64,000 nt of DNA from Bacteroidota bacterium (GCA_027484685.1 JAIXSO010000052.1:62001-126000), one strand, 5' to 3'; counted from the first letter of the stretch, positions 1-8,726 are shown. The notes: generated by a model from the letters alone, not told the origin. Made by a program: numbers and translations.

Positions 1-991
1 TATTAACAAAGGTGGTGTCGTTTTTACTTAAGTCAACTTTTCTGTTGTTTAATGGGTTGAATAAAATATCTGCCTCTTCAAAATCCCATCCGCCTCTAGT
101 AATTTTAAATTGATGGATTTTTTTATCTTGAAATGCCATTGATAAAGTGTATTTGCCATTGCTAAGTTTGGTAAATTGTAAGTTTTTATCGTATGGATTC
201 CAACCATTGAAATCGCCAACCAAAAATATAGAAGCATTTTTAGGTGTATTTACTGGTAATTTATTAATAACAAAAGTGTGTTTGGTATGGTTTTTTAAAG
301 GCAAATCGAGCCATGCTTTTATATTAATATGTAAAGTATCTTTTTTGCCAAAATCAAGTGTTCGTATATCTACTTCTTTACCAAATTCATTGGCTTCTAC
401 TGTTTCGTTAAAACCGCGGTTTATTTTAAATTCCAGGTTGTTTCGTTGTCTAAATACGGTTAAATAAAATTTGCCATTATTGGCTTTGGTAAATTTTGAA
501 TTCGGTTTAGCGCAAGTCCAATCATTAATATTTCCAATTAGGAAAATAGATGCGTTTTTAGGCGAATTTTCAGGAATTGAATCTATTACTATAACAATTT
601 TTGAGCAATTAGCTGGCTCTAAATCGTGCCAACTTGCTATGCTATTTGCTATCCATTCGTCTGTTTCGGTGGTGGTAAAAGTACGGTTTCCAAAATCGCC
701 ACCGCAGCTATCGGTTTCTGTGGTTGTCCAATCTCCTCGGGTAAATTTATATTCAATTTTACCAAAACCTGCTGGTAAAGCAGCCCAATATTTTTGAGTT
801 TCGGCATCAAATTTTAACAAATAATTAGGGTCGCCAGGATTCCAATTATTAAAGTTTCCGGCCACAAATATTTGAGCACCTTTTGGCGTATTAGGTGGCA
901 ATGAGGTAATAAATACTTTTTTTTGCGTACAACTAACTATTGCTGCAAGCATTATAAAAAAAGCAATTACAAGTGGATACTTCTTAATCAT
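1..991 (-). CDS. Lipoprotein with three starch/glycogen-binding-like (CBM20/CBM48 E-set) modules, 3' end cut by window
   Basis: A frame of 330 codons reads from the ATG at 991 off the left edge with no stop. The product starts with a lipoprotein signal (MIKKY, hydrophobic core, AAIVSC lipobox, Cys21). Three related modules follow at about residues 26-125, 131-228 and 239-330, marked by GNFNNW (45-50), GNINDW (153-158) and GDFNGW (259-264), each followed by a K-F-T/I-x-R-G strand. This G-x-F-N-x-W pattern is typical of CBM20/CBM48 (AMPK-type) glycogen- or starch-binding E-set folds. Only 10 bp separate it from the LytTR regulator upstream, so it is probably cotranscribed. Inference: a cell-surface alpha-glucan binding protein. 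It could instead be a non-carbohydrate E-set protein. The true C-terminus is unknown. Confidence 0.8.
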   Translation of the reverse strand, partial: MIKKYPLVIAFFIMLAAIVSCTQKKVFITSLPPNTPKGAQIFVAGNFNNWNPGDPNYLLKFDAETQKYWAALPAGFGKIEYKFTRGDWTTTETDSCGGDFGNRTFTTTETDEWIANSIASWHDLEPANCSKIVIVIDSIPENSPKNASIFLIGNINDWTCAKPNSKFTKANNGKFYLTVFRQRNNLEFKINRGFNETVEANEFGKEVDIRTLDFGKKDTLHINIKAWLDLPLKNHTKHTFVINKLPVNTPKNASIFLVGDFNGWNPYDKNLQFTKLSNGKYTLSMAFQDKKIHQFKITRGGWDFEEADILFNPLNNRKVDLSKNDTTFVN

Positions 992-1001
992 TTTAATGGT
1001 G

Positions 1002-1760
1002 TTATGAATCAATCCAACTTAAAAATTCATCTACTTTTACGCGGCTTACCAATACTTCTTCTTCCGTTTTTGGGCTTAATTCAACCAATAACCTACTGTT
1101 AAAATGTTTATGAACTTTTTTAATTGATTGGATTGAAATAATATGGCTTCGAGTAGCTCTAAAAAAGTTTTTAGGGTCAAGTTGACTTTCTAATTCATCC
1201 AATCTAAAATCAACAATACTTTTTTGGTTTTGATGATTTACCAAATAAATGGTATTTCTATCTGCATAAAAATAGGCTACATCGGCCACAGGAATAAATT
1301 TATATTGATCGCCAATTTTGGTTAAAAAGCGGGTTTTGTAAGTTTTATTGGGTTGAAAAAGTTCTTTTAATTTATTGGTATCAACCGCTTGGTTGGCTAA
1401 TACATTCTTTAAATTTTCTAGTTTGGTTAAAGCATTTACTAAAGCTTTTTCTTCAATGGGTTTTAGCAAATAGTCAATGCTATTGAGCTGAAATGCTTTA
1501 ATGGCATACTCATCGTAAGCAGTAGTAAATATAACAGGTATTGTAATTTTTACATGGTCAAATATTTCAAAACTCAATCCATCGGCTAATTGAATGTCTA
1601 AAAAAATCAAATCAAAATTTTGACTATCCGAAAGCCATTCTACCGCATCTTGTACACTGTCAATTTCTTTAACAACAGTAATATTTGGGTTGATGTTTTT
1701 TAAAATGCGCTTTAGTTCAAGCCTAGCAAATGGCTCATCTTCAATAATTACTACTTTCAT
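1002..1760 (-). CDS. LytTR-family response regulator (REC-LytTR)
   Basis: This is a 252-residue protein. The N-terminal receiver domain (about 1-120) has the acidic pair in IIEDEP, the phosphoacceptor Asp in FLDIQL, the Thr/Ala switch in FTTAYDE and the conserved Lys in LLKPIEE. The C-terminal half (about 145-250) is a LytTR DNA-binding domain, with VAYFYADRNTIYLV and FFRATRSHIIS as hallmarks. The length is typical of the AlgR/LytR group. It lies 3 bp after the gene for its likely partner sensor kinase and 10 bp before the glucan-binding-like lipoprotein gene, so the three form a probable operon. The target genes cannot be read from the sequence. Confidence 0.93.
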   Translation of the reverse strand: MKVVIIEDEPFARLELKRILKNINPNITVVKEIDSVQDAVEWLSDSQNFDLIFLDIQLADGLSFEIFDHVKITIPVIFTTAYDEYAIKAFQLNSIDYLLKPIEEKALVNALTKLENLKNVLANQAVDTNKLKELFQPNKTYKTRFLTKIGDQYKFIPVADVAYFYADRNTIYLVNHQNQKSIVDFRLDELESQLDPKNFFRATRSHIISIQSIKKVHKHFNSRLLVELSPKTEEEVLVSRVKVDEFLSWIDS

Positions 1761-1763
1761 TTT

Positions 1764-2867
1764 TTAATCAATTAATGGAACCGAAACCTTAAAAATTTTA
1801 TCCGTTTTTTCAATAGCAATTTTTCTATCGCTTAAATATTCGTATCGGTTGCTAATCATTACCAAGCCTAATCCGCTTGAGTATTCTTTGGTTTCTTTAA
1901 CTTGTAAATTATTACTTACTTCTAAAGTGTTTCCAATGGTTTTAATACTAATGGTTAAAGGTTTACTGCTGCTAACAATATTGTGTTTTATAGCATTTTC
2001 AATCAGCATTTGGAGTGTAAGTGGAATTATTTTTTTCTGCCTTAAACTATCATCAATTTGTAGGTCAAAAAATAACATATCCATAAACCTAACTTGGAGT
2101 AAATCGGCATAAGTTTCGTAAAAACTCAATTCATCATGTAAGGTAATACTTTCTTTATCGCGGTACTCCAAAATGTTCCGGTAAACTCCTGAAAGTTTGC
2201 GTAAAAAATCGGCTGCTTTATCTTGATTAATATAAATAAGCGATGAAAGGGTATTTAAATTATTAAACAGAAAATGAGGATTAATTTGAGTTCTTAAAAG
2301 TTCTAAACTAAATTGAGCTTTTTCTTTTTCAAATGCTTCTTTTTCTATTTTTGAACTATTCCATTTTTGGATTAAGTATGTACTAAAATCAACCACCACG
2401 GTTAGTTCAATTACAAATATTAATACTATAAATTTTATAAAAATATCGAAATAGCTAACAAAGGTATAATTACCAAAAATACTTTGAAGTAATAAACCTG
2501 TAATGTTGTCGGAGTAAGGGTTACTTGTTCCATTTATGGTTAATAAAATAAACACATAACTAAAAACTATATTTAATAAAATAATGGTTCCTGCAGCTAT
2601 ACTCACTTTGGTTATAGATTCAACTATAAAACGTTTTTTAGGATTATCGTTCCAATCGTAAAACGAATTAAGCCAGTTTTTAAGCTGAAAGGTAAATGAA
2701 TAAGCAAGTAAAAAACTTAGCCAATCAAAGAATAGACGTTTTAATAAATCATCTAAAAAAAATGGATAACCGCGTAATGCTTGAGTTAAATTATAGATAA
2801 GCGTAAAAACTAGTAAACTTATAAAAGTTCGCCATCTTTCCGTTTTATCTAGTTTTTTCCAAGTCAT
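1764..2867 (-). CDS. LytS/YehU-type sensor histidine kinase (His_kinase PF06580 family)
   Basis: This is a 367-residue membrane protein with several hydrophobic segments in residues 15-170 and a cytoplasmic kinase half. The phosphoacceptor motif QINPHFLFNNLNTLSSL is the signature of the PF06580 family that pairs with LytTR regulators. The ATP-binding part has the N-box LIENAIKHN and the glycine-rich GLGLVMISNR. No extracellular sensor domain is recognisable, so the signal is probably perceived in or near the membrane. The next gene, 3 bp downstream, is the LytTR regulator. Confidence 0.92.
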   Translation of the reverse strand: MTWKKLDKTERWRTFISLLVFTLIYNLTQALRGYPFFLDDLLKRLFFDWLSFLLAYSFTFQLKNWLNSFYDWNDNPKKRFIVESITKVSIAAGTIILLNIVFSYVFILLTINGTSNPYSDNITGLLLQSIFGNYTFVSYFDIFIKFIVLIFVIELTVVVDFSTYLIQKWNSSKIEKEAFEKEKAQFSLELLRTQINPHFLFNNLNTLSSLIYINQDKAADFLRKLSGVYRNILEYRDKESITLHDELSFYETYADLLQVRFMDMLFFDLQIDDSLRQKKIIPLTLQMLIENAIKHNIVSSSKPLTISIKTIGNTLEVSNNLQVKETKEYSSGLGLVMISNRYEYLSDRKIAIEKTDKIFKVSVPLID

Positions 2868-2931
2868 TTAGGTTGAATCCTTTTTTATTGAATTAAGTTT
2901 TGCTTTTATATCAGTTGTTGGTCAATAATAG

Positions 2932-3324
2932 TTATTCTATTTCTAAAACACCATCAAATGTTTTTTCAATTTGTTTTTCAAACTTTTGATTGCCTTGCAT
3001 AATTACAATAATATATTTTCCTTTTGGCAATTCACTTAAATCGTATCCTTTATTCAATTCTTCCATTGAGGTGTATGAATCAGAAAAAATAGTGATGCCG
3101 TTTTTGGTTATGCTTAGTTTAACCTTTTCGGTGCTGGTTTTGTTTAAACTAAGGGTTAATAAATTAGCATCATCGTACTTTACAGTGGCTACCATGGTTT
3201 TGGTGCTAAATGTAGCAGTATTTTTGGTAACCCCGTTTTGGTCTTCAATATTGGTTGGGTTTTTAGCTGAAATAAATGAACTTACTAAAGTTAAAAAAGC
3301 GATGGTTAAGAATGTTGTTTTCAT
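2932..3324 (-). CDS. Small secreted protein, DUF3244-like beta fold
   Basis: A 130-residue protein with a clear Sec signal peptide (MKTTFLTIAFLTLVSSFISA). The mature part is predicted all-beta and ends with the pattern LSELPKGKYIIVIMQGNQKF, which resembles the last strands of DUF3244 and of T9SS-like Ig folds in small secreted Bacteroidota proteins. It is too short to be a sorting domain attached to cargo. It lies 64 bp upstream of the sensor kinase on the same strand and may be expressed with that system. The function is unknown, and the DUF3244 assignment is tentative. Confidence 0.75.
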   Translation of the reverse strand: MKTTFLTIAFLTLVSSFISAKNPTNIEDQNGVTKNTATFSTKTMVATVKYDDANLLTLSLNKTSTEKVKLSITKNGITIFSDSYTSMEELNKGYDLSELPKGKYIIVIMQGNQKFEKQIEKTFDGVLEIE

Positions 3325-3477
3325 GTGTTTGTATGTTTTTTGGTTTGATTGAACGATACAAAGATGAATCTATCTTACGCCTTTATTTAATACTTAAGTA
3401 CCAACTTCATTATTTAAAGTACGAATTTAAAAGTATGAATTATGAAAGGAAATAAATAGGCTAAATTTTTTCTAAAC

Positions 3478-5109
3478 TTACTTTACCTTAACTCCACCTA
3501 CATACACTTGTTTGGGTTTTAAGTTTCTTATTTTTAATAAATCTTGTTCGGTTAGTAAATCAGTGTCGGTTATAATAAAATCAGCAAATTTCCCAGTTTC
3601 TATACTGCCTTTTTCGTTTTCTTCAAATGCAGCTTTTGCGGCCCAAATGGTTATGCCTTTTAATGCTTGTTCTCTTGTTAAAGCATTCTCCATATTAAAC
3701 CCTGCTGTTGGCATTCCATTGGCATCTTTCCTTGCTACAGCTGCGTAAAACGTATAAAATGGCGAAACATGTTCAACGGGAAAATCGGTTCCTAAAGGAA
3801 TCCAATTATTTTGTTTTAACAGCATTTGGTAAGCATAAGCAAATTTCAAACGTTGGTTCCCTAATCTATCTTTGGCCCAAACCATATCGCTTGTGGCATG
3901 AGTTGGTTGTACCGAAGGAATAATATTGTGTTTTGCAAATAATTCAAAATCGCTGCTATCAACTACTTGTGCATGCTCAATTCTCCAGCGTCTGTCGTTA
4001 TTTTTGGGTAACACTTTGCTGTATAAATTCAATACAAACCTATTGCCCGAATCGCCAATGCAATGGGTATTTAACTGAAACTTACTATTGGCAATTTGCA
4101 ACACATAAGCCCTCATTTTATGAATATCAGTTAGTAAAAATCCATGATTGTGAACATCATCGCTATAAGGTTTATTTAAACAAGCCCCTCTTGAACCCAA
4201 TGCACCATCGGCATACATTTTAAAGCTCGAAACATTTAATTTTTCGGTTTTATAAACACCAATTTTTAAAGCTTCTTGTAGGTTTTTATTATTTAAACTT
4301 ACCATGGCATATACACGCATATCGAGGGTTCCGCTTTGTTGTAAACTATCAATTAAATGAATAATTGGAAGGTCTAAACCTGCATCGGTTACGCTTGTTA
4401 AGCCATATTCATAGCAATGTTGTTGCGCTAATTTTAAAGCTTTTACTTTATCGGTTAATGAAACTTCAGGAATAACAGCTTCGGCTAAATCAACAGCATT
4501 GTCAATTAAAACGCCCGTTGGTTTATTGTTTGCAGTAATTACCAATCCGCCATTTAGTTTAGTAGTAAAATTGATATTGGCTAGTTTTAGCACATAATCA
4601 TTTACCAACGCTGCATGACCATCTACGCGTTTTAGCATTACAGGAATATTGCCAAATAACTCGTTCAGTTTTTCATTAGTCGGGAATTTTTTATCTGCCC
4701 AAATATTTTGATCCCAACCACGGCCAAGTAAAACCGATGGTTTGTGTAAAGCATAAAATTTTTGACAACGCTCCACACATTCATCCCAACTTTTAGCACC
4801 AGTTAAATCAACCATTTGCATGAAATTACCCAAGCCGTAAAAGTGGCTGTGAGCATCTATTAATCCGGGATATACATACTGCTGTTTTAAGTCTATTTTT
4901 TGTAAAGATTCAAATTTATTGTTTATAAAATCGTTGGTGCCTATTCCAATAAATTTTCCGTCTTTTATTGCAAATGCCTCATATACAGACATATTTGAGT
5001 CAACTGTAATAATTTTACCATTATAGAAAACAAAGTCGGCTTTTTGTTTATTTATACAAGCAGAAAAAAGAATAACTATTATTGCAACAAAAATGGTTTT
5101 ATGTGTCAT
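3478..5109 (-). CDS. YtcJ-like amidohydrolase (Amidohydro_3), predicted lipoprotein
   Basis: A 543-residue metal-dependent hydrolase. The N-terminus has a lipoprotein-type signal ending in LFSAC, followed by the usual beta-sandwich start (FVFYNGKIITVD). Metal and active-site motifs are present in order: HSH in IDAHSHFYGLG, Lys in FKMYADGALGSRG, His in LNTHCIGDSG, His in WRIEHAQ, and Asp in LGTDFPVEH. These place it in the Amidohydro_3 / YtcJ group. The physiological substrate is unknown, and family members act on amide or related bonds. It appears monocistronic and diverges from the gene starting at 5176. The lipoprotein signal implies an envelope rather than cytosolic location. Confidence 0.9.
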   Translation of the reverse strand: MTHKTIFVAIIVILFSACINKQKADFVFYNGKIITVDSNMSVYEAFAIKDGKFIGIGTNDFINNKFESLQKIDLKQQYVYPGLIDAHSHFYGLGNFMQMVDLTGAKSWDECVERCQKFYALHKPSVLLGRGWDQNIWADKKFPTNEKLNELFGNIPVMLKRVDGHAALVNDYVLKLANINFTTKLNGGLVITANNKPTGVLIDNAVDLAEAVIPEVSLTDKVKALKLAQQHCYEYGLTSVTDAGLDLPIIHLIDSLQQSGTLDMRVYAMVSLNNKNLQEALKIGVYKTEKLNVSSFKMYADGALGSRGACLNKPYSDDVHNHGFLLTDIHKMRAYVLQIANSKFQLNTHCIGDSGNRFVLNLYSKVLPKNNDRRWRIEHAQVVDSSDFELFAKHNIIPSVQPTHATSDMVWAKDRLGNQRLKFAYAYQMLLKQNNWIPLGTDFPVEHVSPFYTFYAAVARKDANGMPTAGFNMENALTREQALKGITIWAAKAAFEENEKGSIETGKFADFIITDTDLLTEQDLLKIRNLKPKQVYVGGVKVK

Positions 5110-5175
5110 GGTGCGAAACTAAAAATTTTGAAGGCATTTTAAACTATTTTTAAACTTTACCCTCTAAGTTCTGAT

Positions 5176-6255
5176 TTGAAAAACACGCTACTCTTATTTT
5201 TATTAATTGCTGCAATGAGCAGCAATGTTTTTGCGCAGGATTCATTAAAGCGAAAACAATTGCCCAGAGAATACTTTATTACCGATGTTTCTGATAAGCT
5301 AAATGTGGCTTTATTTTTTTTAAATAATAAAAACGATTTTGCTTTAGCAGGAAATAAAAATGTTAAATTGAACTATTCGCCAAACGATTACGGTGTTTTG
5401 GGTGTAAGTGTTAGGCTGCATTGGCTAGGTTTGGCTTTTGGTTATGCGCCCAAAAACCTTCAAGAAAACTTTAAAGGCACAACTTCGTATACCAATATTA
5501 AGTTAAGTAGTTATGGTAAAAAAATGGGTTTCGATATTTATTATTTAGATTATTCGGGCTTTTTTTTAGACAATACCAAAGAACTTTTTGGCCCTGATTA
5601 TGTGGCTAGGCATTATATACGCCCCGATTTAAATACCTTGAATATTGGAGCAAATTATTACTATATTTTTAACCATAAACGCTATTCATATAGAAGTACT
5701 TTTATACAAAACGAAATTCAAAAACACAGTGCGGGTAGTTTTATGATTAACGCTTCCATTAATTATTTCAATTTAAATGCCGACTCATCCATAGTGCCAA
5801 AAGGAATTGACGAAAATAAATTTAGTCCAGAAGCAAAAATAAAAAAAGGAGATTTTTACAACTTAAGTTTAATGCCGGGCTACGGACATACTTTTGTAGC
5901 CAAACAAAAACTGTTTTTAACGCTATCAGTTTATGGTGGAGTAAATGCCCAACAACAACATTATACCAGCGAATTGAAAAATTTTAATCAAAAAGTATTT
6001 GATGCTTTTGAGCTAATACCTAGGGCAATGGGCCGAATTGGAATAGGTTATAACTCGCAAAAATTTTTCACAGGTATAAATGCGGTAATAGATGTTTATA
6101 ATCTTCCTTTGGGTAAAAACGAGCGTGTAATATACAGTGTGGGTAGTGCTTCCGTTTACTTGGGTTATCATTTTAACTTGCCCAAATCGGTTACTAAATA
6201 TACCGATTATATGAAAAAATTTCCCAATCTTAATTTTCAAAAAGCTAGTTTTTAG
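5176..6255 (+). CDS. Outer-membrane-like beta-barrel protein, DUF4421-like
   Basis: This is a 359-residue protein with a Sec signal peptide cut after VFAQ. The start codon is TTG (codons for MKNT follow). No ATG lies in frame before the signal peptide. The mature part alternates hydrophobic and aromatic residues as in a beta-barrel, with segments such as YGVLGVSVRLHWLGLAFGYA and GRIGIGYNSQKFFTGIN. The overall pattern is reminiscent of DUF4421 proteins of Bacteroidota, but I assign that only from memory of the family. The 3' end overlaps the convergent acyltransferase gene by 11 bp. Function unknown. Confidence 0.82.
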   Translation: MKNTLLLFLLIAAMSSNVFAQDSLKRKQLPREYFITDVSDKLNVALFFLNNKNDFALAGNKNVKLNYSPNDYGVLGVSVRLHWLGLAFGYAPKNLQENFKGTTSYTNIKLSSYGKKMGFDIYYLDYSGFFLDNTKELFGPDYVARHYIRPDLNTLNIGANYYYIFNHKRYSYRSTFIQNEIQKHSAGSFMINASINYFNLNADSSIVPKGIDENKFSPEAKIKKGDFYNLSLMPGYGHTFVAKQKLFLTLSVYGGVNAQQQHYTSELKNFNQKVFDAFELIPRAMGRIGIGYNSQKFFTGINAVIDVYNLPLGKNERVIYSVGSASVYLGYHFNLPKSVTKYTDYMKKFPNLNFQKASF

Positions 6256-7123
6256 TTGGATTACGTTTGTGTTTCCACCTGCGGTGGCTCCAAAGCCAAA
6301 TTTCGGGCTGCACTTTTATATCTTCCTCTAGTTTTTTGTTAAATAAATCGGTAATATAATTATCTGGTGTTTCTTTAGGGTTCATAGTTAGCACTTCTAG
6401 TGTTACTTCATAGTAACCGCGTTTAGGTTTTTTTACGGCAGCATAAACCACAGGATAATCAAACTTTTTAGCAATTTTTTCAGCACCTGTGTGCACAGGA
6501 GTATCTTGGTTTAAAAACTGAATCCAATAAGCATTTTCAGCACTCGGTGTTTGGTCTGATAAAAAACCTGTACCAGTAATTTTGTTTTTATTGGCAAGCA
6601 TGCCTCTTAAAGTATTTTCCATAGTTATCATTTGTATGCCAAATCGCTCGCGCATGCGTTTGGTAAACCATTCAAAAAATGGATTACTTAGTTTATGGTA
6701 AATACCCACTATATCGGCCTTTCCTTCAAAATGCCAAATGGTAGGAAGCCATTCCCAATTACCCAAATGTGAAGTTACAATAACAAAACTTTTCTTTTGG
6801 CTAATTATTTCATCCATTACCTCCATGTTCAAATATTTGCCATGTTTTTTTAACTCATTTTTACTAATTGATTGCATTTTAAAAGTTTCTAAAAAGATAT
6901 CAATTAGGTGTTTGTAAAACTTTTTGGCAATGGCATCTATCTCAGCTTCGGTGTAAGTAGGGAAAGCGTTTCGCAAGTTTTCGTAAACTACTTTTTTGCG
7001 GTAACCAATTATATTAAAAGCTAAAAAACGCAAACCATCGCTTAATAAATACAGCAATGGAAACGGCAATAACGAAAGGCCATACAAGGGCAAAGCATAA
7101 ATTGGATATAGAAATTTTTTCAA
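6245..7123 (-). CDS. Lysophospholipid / lipid A biosynthesis acyltransferase (LpxL/HtrB family)
   Basis: This is a 292-residue protein of the usual family length. It has an N-terminal hydrophobic anchor (LPLYGLSLLPFPLLYLLSD) and the HX4E catalytic signature in VTSHLGNWEWLPT. Further conserved pieces are GIYHKLSNPFFEW, the RxRFG segment and GFLSDQTP. The family transfers acyl chains from acyl-ACP, normally the late acylation of lipid A at the inner membrane. Bacteroidota carry divergent versions, and a role in other lipids (for example ornithine or glycine lipids) is possible. Its last 11 bp overlap the convergent gene 5176-6255, so no terminator fits between them. Confidence 0.9.
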   Translation of the reverse strand: MKKFLYPIYALPLYGLSLLPFPLLYLLSDGLRFLAFNIIGYRKKVVYENLRNAFPTYTEAEIDAIAKKFYKHLIDIFLETFKMQSISKNELKKHGKYLNMEVMDEIISQKKSFVIVTSHLGNWEWLPTIWHFEGKADIVGIYHKLSNPFFEWFTKRMRERFGIQMITMENTLRGMLANKNKITGTGFLSDQTPSAENAYWIQFLNQDTPVHTGAEKIAKKFDYPVVYAAVKKPKRGYYEVTLEVLTMNPKETPDNYITDLFNKKLEEDIKVQPEIWLWSHRRWKHKRNPTKN

Positions 7124-7156
7124 TTTTTTGATGTTTGCTTCAAATGTATAAGATTT

Positions 7157-7738
7157 TTATAATTCTAGTTTTATTAAGTTTAAAGTATCGTTTGTTGGTG
7201 GGTATATTAGTTGAACTATTCCTTCTTTAGAAGTATATAATAAACCCAAATCAACTGTTGATTTAAGGTTTGTAAAATCTAGTACATTTTTATAGTAAAA
7301 ACCTTCTAATAACAATGAATCATAAGCAAAAGGCTCATTAAAGTTAGAAGGAGATAAATTTTTACTATTTATTTTATAATTAAAACTTATTTCAGAGGTT
7401 GTTAAACCTATAAATTGATTGATAATTGTAATCTTATCAGCATTTTTGTTATTTATAAATGACAAACTCCTGTATTGTAAATTAGTAGTTTGTGGACACT
7501 CACCTTGTTCCACATATTTGCCAAATCCATATTGAAAGCCTTGGCCAGTAAAAATCAAAGTATCTTTAGTTTTTTTATCAATAAAAGTCAATACAGAATA
7601 GTCCTTATATGGGACTTTACTTAAATTATTTTCACTCAAATTTTTAAAATAATTTCCATCTACACATTTTTCATTGGGTTTACAGGCTTTAAATAAAAGC
7701 AGTAATAAAGAAATGATTAGTAAAAGTTTTTGTTTCAT
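7157..7738 (-). CDS. Hypothetical lipoprotein, distant relative of the lipoprotein at 8930
   Basis: A 193-residue protein with a lipoprotein signal (MKQKLLLIISLLLLLFKAC). I do not recognise a named family. It shares a layout with the lipoprotein at 8930-9496: a Cys-rich start, then a short strand KDTLIFTGQGFQYG (here) against KDTLLFKSQGLKE (there), a later Cys at about the same distance, and a C-terminus of hydrophobic strands. This suggests two diverged paralogs flanking the methyltransferase gene. It lies 33 bp upstream of the acyltransferase gene and could be cotranscribed with it. Surface or periplasmic role, unknown. Confidence 0.75.
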   Translation of the reverse strand: MKQKLLLIISLLLLLFKACKPNEKCVDGNYFKNLSENNLSKVPYKDYSVLTFIDKKTKDTLIFTGQGFQYGFGKYVEQGECPQTTNLQYRSLSFINNKNADKITIINQFIGLTTSEISFNYKINSKNLSPSNFNEPFAYDSLLLEGFYYKNVLDFTNLKSTVDLGLLYTSKEGIVQLIYPPTNDTLNLIKLEL

Positions 7739-7752
7739 TAATTAAATTTTTT

Positions 7753-7840
7753 ACAAATGCAATTTATTCAAAAGTAAGAAATATTAGCCCATAATTGTAA
7801 AAACGTATTTGGTTAATTAATACCTTTGTTATACATGTCA
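7753..7840. repeat. 88-bp duplicated promoter/start region, copy 1
   Basis: This stretch matches 7956-8043 at 79 of 88 positions by eye, without gaps. It contains a promoter-like TACCTTTG (7821-7828) and ends with ATGTCA, the position of the real start codon in copy 2. From that ATG (7835) only a 24-codon frame runs, to TAA at 7907-7909, through the inserted element. It is probably a vestigial copy of the intergenic region and start of the methyltransferase gene. Confidence 0.85.
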
Positions 7841-7845
7841 ACCGC

Positions 7846-7955
7846 ATTCACTTATATCTTGCGAGTGAATATATTGGTAAGCCTCCGGCTGATTTTAAAA
7901 ATTAAATAAATAGCTGGTCACTTTTTAAACTCACATTCGCAAGATGCGAGTAAAT
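7846..7955. mobile_element. MITE-like 110-bp element with imperfect 19-bp terminal inverted repeats
   Basis: The left end (7846-7864) and the reverse complement of the right end (7937-7955) agree at 15 of 19 positions, with a perfect core ATCTTGCGA / TCGCAAGAT (7856-7864 and 7937-7945). The element encodes nothing convincing. It sits between the two 88-bp repeat copies and abuts copy 2 exactly. A small non-autonomous element or a fold-back repeat is the best reading. No transposase lies in the window and I cannot test for other genomic copies. Confidence 0.5.
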
Positions 7956-8043
7956 ACAAATGCAATTTATTCAAAAGTAAGAAATATTAGCGCTTAATTG
8001 TAAAAACCTATCTGGATAATTAATACCTTTGATGTTCATGTCT
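7956..8043. repeat. 88-bp duplicated promoter/start region, copy 2
   Basis: This is the second copy of the 7753-7840 repeat. It carries the functional-looking promoter and the ATG TCT start (8038) of the methyltransferase gene. The nine differences from copy 1 are spread through the repeat, so the duplication is not very recent. Confidence 0.85.
7998..8031 (+). promoter_or_regulatory. Bacteroidota-type promoter of the methyltransferase gene
   Basis: TACCTTTG at 8024-8031 is an exact match to the phylum -7 consensus TAnnTTTG, with a TTG (7998-8000) 23 bp upstream as a possible -33 element. The spacing is at the long end of the usual range. The ATG at 8038 lies only 6 bp after the -7 box, so the transcript would be almost leaderless. 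Confidence 0.55.
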
Positions 8044-8715
8044 GCCTCCAATAAACTCAAACCCAAAAAAGTATTTTTAACTGATGCTGTTATTGAAACT
8101 TTTAACAGCGCAAAAAATGGAAAGTTATTGGTAGAAATAGTGGGAGGGAAATTGATGTTGAACACCCGCAATGCCAATCAATCTTTTGATGGTTTGCACC
8201 AATTGTTTCAATTAATATTTGCTGATTTAAAGTCCGATTTAGCTAATACTAACCAAGTTTTATGTTTGGGTTTAGCGGGTGGAAGTGTGGTTCATATTTT
8301 ACGAAACGAATTGCAATTGCCATGCATAATTACTGCAGTAGAATACGATGAAGTAATGGTGCAAATTGCCCAAAAGCATTTTGGTTTACAGCAGTTTGAT
8401 AACCTAAATGTAATTATTGCCGATGCGTTTACTTATACCGAACAGCAAGCGCATAATCAAGTTTTCGATTTAATTTTGGTTGATTTATTTGAAGACAATA
8501 AAGTAGCTAATGGCATTTTTAATCCTCATTTTAGTGAACAATTATTAGAAATGTGTCCGCATGGAATGATGGTTATCAATACCATTTGTAAAAACAAAGT
8601 GCAGGAAAAACAAATCAATAGTTTGGTGGATTTTTTTAAACAAAAACAGCTTATCTGTAACTTGAAAATATATGATATAGCGCCAACCAATAAGGTTTTG
8701 GTGGTTTATACTTAA
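8038..8715 (+). CDS. Spermidine-synthase-like class I methyltransferase-fold protein
   Basis: The protein is about 225 residues with a Rossmann core. The glycine motif is LCLGLAGGSVVHIL, the acidic end of strand 2 is AVEYDEVMVQIA, and motif IV-like residues are in FDLILVDLFED. These are features of the spermidine synthase / SAM methyltransferase superfamily. It is shorter than true spermidine synthases and lacks a clear N-terminal beta domain, so polyamine synthesis is not assured. I chose the ATG at 8038 because it is the one conserved in the duplicated upstream region and the earlier ATG (8032) would lie at or before the likely transcription start. Confidence 0.82.
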   Translation: MSASNKLKPKKVFLTDAVIETFNSAKNGKLLVEIVGGKLMLNTRNANQSFDGLHQLFQLIFADLKSDLANTNQVLCLGLAGGSVVHILRNELQLPCIITAVEYDEVMVQIAQKHFGLQQFDNLNVIIADAFTYTEQQAHNQVFDLILVDLFEDNKVANGIFNPHFSEQLLEMCPHGMMVINTICKNKVQEKQINSLVDFFKQKQLICNLKIYDIAPTNKVLVVYT

Positions 8716-8726
8716 TGGTTTTCTTC

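Noticed and set aside
147-797. Plus-strand frames of 106 and 108 codons
   Set aside because: They lie antisense to the glucan-binding-like lipoprotein gene, have no signal or domain character, and start and stop arbitrarily.
3512-4223. Plus-strand frames opposite the amidohydrolase
   Set aside because: Shadow frames of a well-supported gene with clear catalytic motifs on the other strand.
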